A stretch of DNA of 64,000 nt from Flavobacteriales bacterium (GTDB taxonomy: Bacteria; Bacteroidota; Bacteroidia; Flavobacteriales_G; Salibacteraceae). Shown piece by piece: positions 57,091-64,000 of this stretch. The notes below the pieces were generated by a model. That model had not been told where the DNA came from, did no database searches, and saw nothing but the letters and a program-made list of their open reading frames with translations. The stretch is from the NCBI GenBank assembly GCA_013204105.1, contig JABMOM010000034.1, positions 62,001-126,000 of the forward strand. Direction: 5' to 3'. Within the stretch, counting starts at the first letter, position 1, and each line of letters starts with the position of its first letter. A program made the position numbers and the translations under genes.

Positions 57091-58314
57091 ATGAAGTTGG
57101 TCATTATCTCGTTTACTTTCCCACCAAAAGCAGGTGTTGGAGGTCGTCGTTGGGCCAAGTTTGCCAAATGGTTCCGGAAGAAAGGACATGACGTAGTGGT
57201 CTTGACAAGTCTATCAAAACAAGGTGGTTCGCCTTGGAGCAGCGATATTGAAGATTTCAAAGAGAATATTATCAGCGTTGAACAGCCATTACTTCCTTCA
57301 ATTATAAGCTCAATCCCAAAGACGTTTCTTCAAAAGGTGAAGTACCACATCGCCTTATTCTTAATGATGAAAATGGAAAATGGAAACTATTATGATGCTT
57401 CAGTAGGTTGGTCAAAATTCCTTAGACCTCACCTTAAGGAGTTGAGATCCAGTGGGTATACGCATGTCGTTGCTTCTGGAGGCCCGTTCCACTATTTATT
57501 GGCGATCTCGGAGATTTGTAAAGAGTTGAACTTGCGATTCGTTAGTGATTTTCGCGACCCTTGGACAAACAACAAGACCTCATTTGGTTATTCGGAATTA
57601 TCGGCTAAAAGATTGATTGTTGAACAGCAAAAGGAGGCGGTGGTCATCGGTAATAGTGATGCCGTTATCAGCGTGGCTCAGCCAATGACAGATTATTTTC
57701 AAAGTTTTGGAAACGAGAAGAAGTTCCATACAATTATCAATGGCTACGATTCAGATGAAGTTTCTTCGCTGGTGTCCGGCACCTCTATGAAGTTACGCTT
57801 GGTTTTCGTAGGAACACTGTATAATAAAGCACTGCAACACGTGCATGCGTTTCGGGATGCCCTTGACCTGATAGAGAACATTGAGCAGTTCGAAATTCAC
57901 TTTTATGGCGAAATGACTGAGCAGGCAAGGAGCACTCTTGAATCCTCCTCGGCTGTTCGCATACATGGAACCGTTCCGGTCAGTAAAGCGAGGGATGCGA
58001 TTGCCATGGCTGATTTGTGCATGCTGTTTTTGACGGATGATCTTACCTACAGCTTCAGTACGAAATTCTGTGAGTATGTTGCGGCGTCCAAACCCATTTT
58101 GGTGATTTCCCAAGCAGGAATTACTGGAGACTATGTAGAAGAACACAGAATTGGTTGCCATTCTCTGCCAGATGCCCAAGCGATATCTAGATCATTGAAT
58201 GATATTCACTCGGAAAGAAAGCAAGTAGGAGCGGGATACGACAAATTCGATAGTTCGGAATTCAATCTTGAAAGGCTTGCGGACATGTACCTCGATATAT
58301 TGGAAAATGCATAG
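57091..58314 (+). CDS. Glycosyltransferase family 4 protein
   Basis: MKLVIISFTFPPKAGVGGRRWAKFAKWFRKKGHDVVVLT...RFVSDFRDPWTNN...RLVFVGTLYNKALQHVHAFRDAL. Confidence 0.85.
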   Translation: MKLVIISFTFPPKAGVGGRRWAKFAKWFRKKGHDVVVLTSLSKQGGSPWSSDIEDFKENIISVEQPLLPSIISSIPKTFLQKVKYHIALFLMMKMENGNYYDASVGWSKFLRPHLKELRSSGYTHVVASGGPFHYLLAISEICKELNLRFVSDFRDPWTNNKTSFGYSELSAKRLIVEQQKEAVVIGNSDAVISVAQPMTDYFQSFGNEKKFHTIINGYDSDEVSSLVSGTSMKLRLVFVGTLYNKALQHVHAFRDALDLIENIEQFEIHFYGEMTEQARSTLESSSAVRIHGTVPVSKARDAIAMADLCMLFLTDDLTYSFSTKFCEYVAASKPILVISQAGITGDYVEEHRIGCHSLPDAQAISRSLNDIHSERKQVGAGYDKFDSSEFNLERLADMYLDILENA

Positions 58315-58322
58315 ATATTTGA

Positions 58323-59534
58323 ATGCGTGTCCATAGACCAATGCTCCACATGAATATTCTCTACTATTCCCCAAATCCTGAACAAGACATGGCCGATGAC
58401 ACTGGCTATGGACGTCATCAGCGTGAGATGATTTCGGCCTTGAGGAAAATTGGGCATGTAGTTGATGTTGTGAACATAACTTCTGAATCAAATGTATTGG
58501 GTGGTAAGCAAGAGAATCGGGCAAAGACCAACCCTATTAAGAGATGGGTTCCTCCAATCCTATGGTCGACGCTGAGGGATTTTAAAAGGGTCTTAATTGA
58601 TAAATATCGCTCAAGTCCAATCTTGCTCAAAATTCTCGCTTCTAAGAAATATGATGCTATTTACGAGCGTTCAAACTACTTGTTGACCTCAGGAGTCAAT
58701 GCCGCCAAGCAATACAAGATTCCATTAGTATTGGAAGTTAATGCTCCTTGCGTGCTTGAACGTAAGGAGTTCGAGGGGAACAGTTGGCTAACCTGGTTTG
58801 CTCGAATGAGGGAGTCGCAGAAGTACAGGTATGCATCAAAGATTTTCCCCGTTACATCAGTATTGGGTTCTTATATTTCAAAAAAATATAGCATTCCAGA
58901 ATCAAAGATTCGCTTCATTTCAAATGCTATCAACGATGATGATATCGCACTTGATTTGAATAATATTCCAACTGACGTCGTTGAATGGTGTTCGGACTCA
59001 TTGGTGGTAGGGTTTATAGGTTCGTTGCTGGCTTATCACGGCGTGGACAAGCTTATTGATGCGTTCCTGCGATTGGCCGATGACCACCCAAATATTAAAC
59101 TCTTGATTGTCGGAGATGGGGAGGTGCTGCCTACCCTGAAGGAAATGGCAACTCAATCTGCATTTTCGGGTCGAATCAAGTTCACCGGCCAGGTATCAAA
59201 AAAGGAAGTGTATTCTTACATTTCTCTAATGGACATAGGGGTAAGTCCTGCTCATTCTTGGTATGGGTCTCCCATCAAAATATTCGAGTATGCGGCTTTG
59301 GGGGCCGTTGTTTTGGCGCCTAAAGAACCGAATATTGAGGACGTTTTTGTTCATATGGAATCGGCATATCTATTTGATGGACCAGAACAGTTAATCCCCA
59401 GTTTGGCTGAGTTGATTGACGAGGTTGAATTGAGGTCAAAACTCTCAGAATCGGGCCAAAAATTGATATTGAATAAGCATACTTGGAAGTCAAATGCACG
59501 AATCTTAGAAAATGAACTTCTGAATCTTGTTTAA
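58323..59534 (+). CDS. Glycosyltransferase family 4 protein
   Basis: VVGFIGSLLAYHGVDKLIDAFLRLADDHPNIKLLIVGDGEVLPTLKEMA...GSPIKIFEYAALGAVVLAP; start may be at MNILYYSPNPEQD. Confidence 0.9.
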   Translation: MRVHRPMLHMNILYYSPNPEQDMADDTGYGRHQREMISALRKIGHVVDVVNITSESNVLGGKQENRAKTNPIKRWVPPILWSTLRDFKRVLIDKYRSSPILLKILASKKYDAIYERSNYLLTSGVNAAKQYKIPLVLEVNAPCVLERKEFEGNSWLTWFARMRESQKYRYASKIFPVTSVLGSYISKKYSIPESKIRFISNAINDDDIALDLNNIPTDVVEWCSDSLVVGFIGSLLAYHGVDKLIDAFLRLADDHPNIKLLIVGDGEVLPTLKEMATQSAFSGRIKFTGQVSKKEVYSYISLMDIGVSPAHSWYGSPIKIFEYAALGAVVLAPKEPNIEDVFVHMESAYLFDGPEQLIPSLAELIDEVELRSKLSESGQKLILNKHTWKSNARILENELLNLV

Positions 59535-60984
59535 GGATAAATCCATAACGCAATTCTTAGGCGAGTGGGACAGAATGCTTCTCTTGCTGCTGCTCCTCAA
59601 ATCATTCATTTTTTTTGGGATGTGGTTCATGGAGTTGACCTTTGGTTTTCGTCCTACGGAGACGATAGGATGGTTTTTCTACGGGAATGATGCTCATTCT
59701 TACCTTGACCCTATAGAAAGCCTCGTGGACGAAGGATCCTATAAGTTAGAAGGAGTATTGACCGCATTCAGAATGCCGGGATTTTTCCCAATCTATGGCC
59801 CATTGTACTTTCTCTTCGGCAAGTCATTGGCCTTGAATCTATTTGGGATTTTTGGCTTTCTGATCGAAGCCCTCTCCGTTCGATTCATGTATATCATGAT
59901 TCGCTCAAGTTTTACCCAAAAGGCAGCGTTTTTTGCTTGCTTGATTTACATCTTGTTTCCTCGATTAAGCATGTATAGCTACCTGGGAATGACTGAAGGT
60001 CTTGCTGCCGCCATGTTAATTTTCATGGTGTTCTACTATTGGAAATCAAAAGACAAGGTTCGGTATTTGTGGCACACGGGCTTCTTCGTCAGTTGGTTTA
60101 TCTTTCTGAAACCGATCGGGGGAATTTTGCTTCCGGTGATAGGAGTAGTCATTTTGATTGAGGCTTTCTTAGCACATGATAGACGCAACAAAGTAATATC
60201 GATAGTGCTTCGGCGGTTGGCAATTGTGATGGCTATCCCGGCTCTTTGTATCTCATTATGGACGATTAGAAATTATCTCACATTCGAGAGGTTTATGCCT
60301 CTCACTACCGCGTTTCAATCGAGTACGATTGAGTCGTCTTTTAAACGATTTTGTAGGACAACCGGATTGGAATTTCAGACCTGGAGTAGAGAAGATGCCA
60401 TGATATGGTTTCTACCGCCCTCTCATCCGAGTTTTAATGAGGAATACGCACAGGGAAACCCTTTCCCTGATCAAACTTTTACGAGTTCTTTCAATTATGA
60501 TTCTTTGATTGGGCTTAGATCTGATTGGAACTTGCTCCAAGAAGAACGCTTTACCGAGTCTGATTCCATTACCATGGCCGCTTCGATAATCGATCGATTT
60601 GAGCAATACTCGGCTTCGTTTAGAGCGGAAAAACCCTTTCGATTCTATATAGGTACTAGGCTTGAGTTCATCAAAAGATTTTTGGTAATCAAGGATTCAT
60701 TTGCCCCTTTCGCCCAGAACTCAGCTATATTTTTGTCGATTCGTGTATGGTTTTTCTTGTCATACTTTGCTCTTGTGGGAATTGGTATTATAGGATGGAT
60801 AGAAATTATGTTTTCTCGTAAGAATGGAATGCTTTTTCCGGGGAGCATTCTACTTGCTTTTGTGCTAGTGCATATTGCATTGGGCATCATTGAAAATCGC
60901 TATGTCCTACCAATAGTTCCAATATTCACTTTTGGGATTGCTTCTCTCGTTGATACGGTTCAGAAACGTTTCATTAGATCATGA
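59527..60984 (+). CDS. Multi-TM glycosyltransferase (GT39/ArnT-like C-superfamily)
   Basis: About 10 TM segments; GFRPTETIGWFFYGNDAHSYLDPIESLVDEGSYKL...FRMPGFFPIYGPLYFLFGKS. Confidence 0.7.
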   Translation: MFKDKSITQFLGEWDRMLLLLLLLKSFIFFGMWFMELTFGFRPTETIGWFFYGNDAHSYLDPIESLVDEGSYKLEGVLTAFRMPGFFPIYGPLYFLFGKSLALNLFGIFGFLIEALSVRFMYIMIRSSFTQKAAFFACLIYILFPRLSMYSYLGMTEGLAAAMLIFMVFYYWKSKDKVRYLWHTGFFVSWFIFLKPIGGILLPVIGVVILIEAFLAHDRRNKVISIVLRRLAIVMAIPALCISLWTIRNYLTFERFMPLTTAFQSSTIESSFKRFCRTTGLEFQTWSREDAMIWFLPPSHPSFNEEYAQGNPFPDQTFTSSFNYDSLIGLRSDWNLLQEERFTESDSITMAASIIDRFEQYSASFRAEKPFRFYIGTRLEFIKRFLVIKDSFAPFAQNSAIFLSIRVWFFLSYFALVGIGIIGWIEIMFSRKNGMLFPGSILLAFVLVHIALGIIENRYVLPIVPIFTFGIASLVDTVQKRFIRS

Positions 60985-62126
60985 GAATTGCCATTGTCTC
61001 CGATGGAATTCCACCCTATGTGATTGGAGGCATGCAAAAGCATTCATTTATGCTTGTCGAGTTTTTGGCTAAAGCAGGAATACGAGTCGATCTCTTTCAT
61101 TTGGTGGAATCGGACAGATTGCCTTCTAATGCGGAAGTCTTAGATAATTTTCCCAGTTCGATTCATGAGCACATAGTTCCGCACACCTTTAAGTATAAAG
61201 ATGATGGCATCTTACCGGGACATTACTTAAGAGCACAATACAAATTGTCACTTGATTATTTCAATGTGCTCAAGAATATTCCTGACCTTAATTTTATCTT
61301 AATCAAAGGTTTTGTTGGTAAGGAAATTTTAAATCGAAGAAGTGAATTAAGTTCGAGATGTCCGGTAGGTGTGAAGTTTCATGGCATGAATATGTTTCAA
61401 AAGCAGCCCAATTTTATGGGTGAAATACATAAATATATGCTTCGCCGACCGGCAAGAAAGATTATGAACGACGCGGATTATGTGTTCTCATACGGAGGAA
61501 AAATATCGCAAATTATTTCGCGTGAGGTAAAGGATCAGAATAAGATCGTTGAGCTACCCTCAGGCATACAAAAAAAATGCCTGGTTTCGCGTCCTAGTCA
61601 GCATGAAGGACCCACGCGATTTATCTTTGTGGGACGATACGATCGCTTAAAAGGACTGCCTGAATTGTATGAAGCCATTGATGATCTCATGGGCGAAAAT
61701 TGGAGGTTTACCTTCGTTGGTCCCATTCCCGCTGCGCAGCAAAAAACGCACGTTCATTGTGAATTTGTGGGTCCTGTAAATAATCAGGATTTAATGTTTG
61801 AGTTGTTAGACGCCCACGATGTATTAGTTTGTCCTAGCATTTCGGAAGGGATGCCTAACGTTATTATAGAGGCTATGGCACGCGGTTTGGCGATTATTGC
61901 GACGAATGTAGGTGCGACGGCGCTGCTGGTTCAAGGGAACGGTTTCCTTATTGAGCCCCAGAATAAAGCAGAGTTAGTTAAGAGTTTGATCGACATGACT
62001 CAGCTTTCAAAAGATCAGTTGTTTAACCTGAAGCAGGTGAGTCTCAGCAAGATTGATGGGGAATTTAAGTGGGAATCTATCATTCAAGATTTTTTGAAAT
62101 TTTTGAGAACGACCCAGAGTGATTGA
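60981..62126 (+). CDS. Glycosyltransferase family 4 protein
   Basis: MRIAIVSDGIPPYVIGGMQKHSFMLVEFLAKAG...FIFVGRYDRLKGLPELYEAI...VLVCPSISEGMPNVIIEAMARGLAIIATNVGAT. Confidence 0.9.
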   Translation: MRIAIVSDGIPPYVIGGMQKHSFMLVEFLAKAGIRVDLFHLVESDRLPSNAEVLDNFPSSIHEHIVPHTFKYKDDGILPGHYLRAQYKLSLDYFNVLKNIPDLNFILIKGFVGKEILNRRSELSSRCPVGVKFHGMNMFQKQPNFMGEIHKYMLRRPARKIMNDADYVFSYGGKISQIISREVKDQNKIVELPSGIQKKCLVSRPSQHEGPTRFIFVGRYDRLKGLPELYEAIDDLMGENWRFTFVGPIPAAQQKTHVHCEFVGPVNNQDLMFELLDAHDVLVCPSISEGMPNVIIEAMARGLAIIATNVGATALLVQGNGFLIEPQNKAELVKSLIDMTQLSKDQLFNLKQVSLSKIDGEFKWESIIQDFLKFLRTTQSD

Positions 62127-63450
62127 TCTCATCGAACATATCAAAAAATACCTTGATCTATACTTGATCATGGTATCTTGGGTGGTAGTGGGCAGTTTTG
62201 CTCCTATTGTGATAACAGTAAGCTGGACTTCTCTATCCTTTTTGTTAATCCTTAGGACTAAGGATTTGTCTAAGGTGTTAATTGCATTTATCACGATCCT
62301 GATTCTTTCAGATAACCGTGTACCCATTATGGCTTTTGCAGAAACCTCAAAGATTTTCGCATTGCTATTCTTGGTAATCTACGTAATAAGTAATATTCGA
62401 AATTTTACGGGACAACAAAATCTCATATTTCGGAATTTCCTTCCATTTCTTGCATTTGCTTTAGTGTCTTGTTCCTGGGCGAGCGATCCCTTCATTGCCT
62501 TTCAGAAGGCTCTGTCTTACGGGCTAGTTTTCTTTACGATTCCTATTTTATTTCTGCAGACGTTAAAGCAGAATCCATCTTTTGGTAAAGATTTGATCAA
62601 TTTTTTGACGATTATTCTGACGGTGGGACTCCTGTCTTACGTTATTAATCCTGACTTCGCAACGCTCGCAGGTCGGTATCGTGGACTACTCGGGAATCCG
62701 AATGGAATGGGAATTCTCTTGACAGTTGCGGGTCCGCTGTACTTTCTGCTTCAGCGAAATTATCCGACCAAATTGATTGACAAGCCATCAGAATATATGT
62801 TTCTCTTGGTATTTGTCATAAGTCTTCTTTTTACAGGAAGCCGAACGTCCCTCTTCGCGATTCTGATGTTCATCGGATTTCTTCGAATTCGATATTTGTC
62901 CAATTCATTTACTTTATTCGTTTTTATCGTTGTTGTTGTCGGATATGAATTAATACTCACTAGCCTTCCTCAAATTGCATCGATACTGGGATTGCAGGAG
63001 TACCTGAGGATAGAGACTCTCGACGAAGGAAGTGGTCGATTCGTCGCATGGAATTTTGCGTGGGCACAAATCCAAGAAGTTTTTTTTGTAGGTGGCGGAT
63101 ACGGTTATTCTGAAATTATTTTTAAGCAAAATTTTTGGGAGCTTTCTGCACTGGGACATCAAGGCAATGCGCACAATAGCTACTTGACTTTTTGGCTTGA
63201 TACGGGTTTGATCGGAATCATTCTATTCGCTACTGGCTTATTTAGAACGATTCTTGGCTGCATACGTGAATCTCATTATGCAGTTCCTGTTATAGCCAGT
63301 ATTCTCTTTTCTGCGAACTTTGAATCTTGGATGGCTGCTTCTTTGAATCCTTTTACCAGTTTATTCCTAATCTGTTTAGCAATTCTCGCTCACCCGAAAG
63401 ACAGTACTATTGCAGAAGAAGAAGAAGAATTGGTTTTGAAACCTACCTGA
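62119..63450 (+). CDS. O-antigen ligase/polymerase family membrane protein
   Basis: Multi-TM; GLLGNPNGMGILLTVAGPLYFLL...LFTGSRTSLFAILMFIGF...GHQGNAHNSYLTFWLDTGLIGIILF; GTG start. Confidence 0.85.
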   Translation: MIDLIEHIKKYLDLYLIMVSWVVVGSFAPIVITVSWTSLSFLLILRTKDLSKVLIAFITILILSDNRVPIMAFAETSKIFALLFLVIYVISNIRNFTGQQNLIFRNFLPFLAFALVSCSWASDPFIAFQKALSYGLVFFTIPILFLQTLKQNPSFGKDLINFLTIILTVGLLSYVINPDFATLAGRYRGLLGNPNGMGILLTVAGPLYFLLQRNYPTKLIDKPSEYMFLLVFVISLLFTGSRTSLFAILMFIGFLRIRYLSNSFTLFVFIVVVVGYELILTSLPQIASILGLQEYLRIETLDEGSGRFVAWNFAWAQIQEVFFVGGGYGYSEIIFKQNFWELSALGHQGNAHNSYLTFWLDTGLIGIILFATGLFRTILGCIRESHYAVPVIASILFSANFESWMAASLNPFTSLFLICLAILAHPKDSTIAEEEEELVLKPT

Positions 63451-64000
63451 TGGCGCTGTTTTCAATCATTATACCCGTTTACAATAGCGAAGAACTTGTG
63501 GCTAAAACCGTCCATGCAATTTTGGACGAGATGGAACACCACCGTTTCGAAATTGAAATGATATTGGTGAATGATGGAAGTCCCGATGGATCTTGGGAGG
63601 TAATAAGTCAATTGGCTCGACAGTTTTCGAATGTTCGATCCATAAACCTCCTTCACAATTTTGGTCAACACACGGCTGTACTGTGTGGTATCGCTCATGC
63701 AAAAGGAGAATACCTGGTTACCATGGACGATGACCTTCAAAATCCTCCTTCTGAGCTTCCGAAACTATTCGCAAAGATTGCTGAGGGATACGATTTAGTA
63801 TTTGCTAGGTTTGATCAGAAGAAGCATGCAGGTTATCGAAAACTGGGTTCAAAAATCATCGGCTATTTGAACAAGAAAGTTTTTGACAAGCCGGACGACA
63901 TCGTTCTAACCAACTTCAGAATATTTACTAAAGAGACCGCTCAACGCGTTCTTCAGTACAGGACGAATTACCCATACATCCCGGGTATGCTGCTCATGAG
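63450..64000 (+). CDS. Glycosyltransferase family 2 (truncated by window edge)
   Basis: Read manually: MALFSIIIPVYNSEELVAKTVHAILDEMEHHRFEIEMILVNDGSPDGSWEVISQLARQFSNVRSINLLHNFGQHTAVLCGIAHAKGEYLVTMDDDLQNPPSEL...; ATGA overlap with upstream stop. Confidence 0.9.
   Translation, partial: MALFSIIIPVYNSEELVAKTVHAILDEMEHHRFEIEMILVNDGSPDGSWEVISQLARQFSNVRSINLLHNFGQHTAVLCGIAHAKGEYLVTMDDDLQNPPSELPKLFAKIAEGYDLVFARFDQKKHAGYRKLGSKIIGYLNKKVFDKPDDIVLTNFRIFTKETAQRVLQYRTNYPYIPGMLLM

Noticed and set aside
1-64000. tRNA, rRNA, insertion sequences, prophage, toxin-antitoxin or restriction systems
   Set aside because: None recognised in intergenic gaps or ORFs on reading; a tool-based scan (tRNAscan-SE, ISfinder, Infernal) would be needed to exclude short RNA genes

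Overview
Window from a Bacteroidota (Flavobacteriia-like, probably marine) chromosome, judged from type 9 secretion (T9SS) sorting domains, an exosortase-F locus and a WbqC-lepB pair. About 55 protein-coding genes are supported; I saw no rRNA, tRNA, CRISPR array or insertion sequence. Layout: (1) 0-11 kb: sensor kinase fragment, acpH-like, mnmD, NUDIX, a 1414-aa type-B T9SS adhesin, murQ, and a repeat-rich T9SS protein whose sorting domain is cut by an in-frame TAG. (2) 11.3-17 kb: a first glycan locus containing an apparent sulfotransferase-glycosyltransferase fusion, an O-antigen ligase and two GT4 enzymes. (3) 17-29 kb: mostly housekeeping (TPR, CreD, acyl-CoA carboxylase beta, CotH, aminotransferase V, WbqC, signal peptidase I). 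(4) 29.1-33.7 kb: an exosortase-F (xrtF) locus in which xrtF carries an in-frame TAA, its associated membrane protein, and on the other strand a small PID-CTERM-like protein translationally coupled to a T9SS protein. (5) 33.8-64 kb: a large exopolysaccharide/O-antigen cluster with Wzc kinase, flippase-type ABC transporter, two further sulfotransferases, an MBOAT/SGNH acylation pair and a pseudaminic-acid-type nonulosonate pathway. That pathway has two NeuB-family synthases and a formyltransferase, but no recognisable PseG or PseH. The most interesting items are the interrupted exosortase with its neighbouring substrate-like gene, the non-canonical nonulosonate module, the sulfotransferase-GT fusion and the nonsense codon in the T9SS sorting domain. 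All family names come from reading motifs by eye; no database search was possible.
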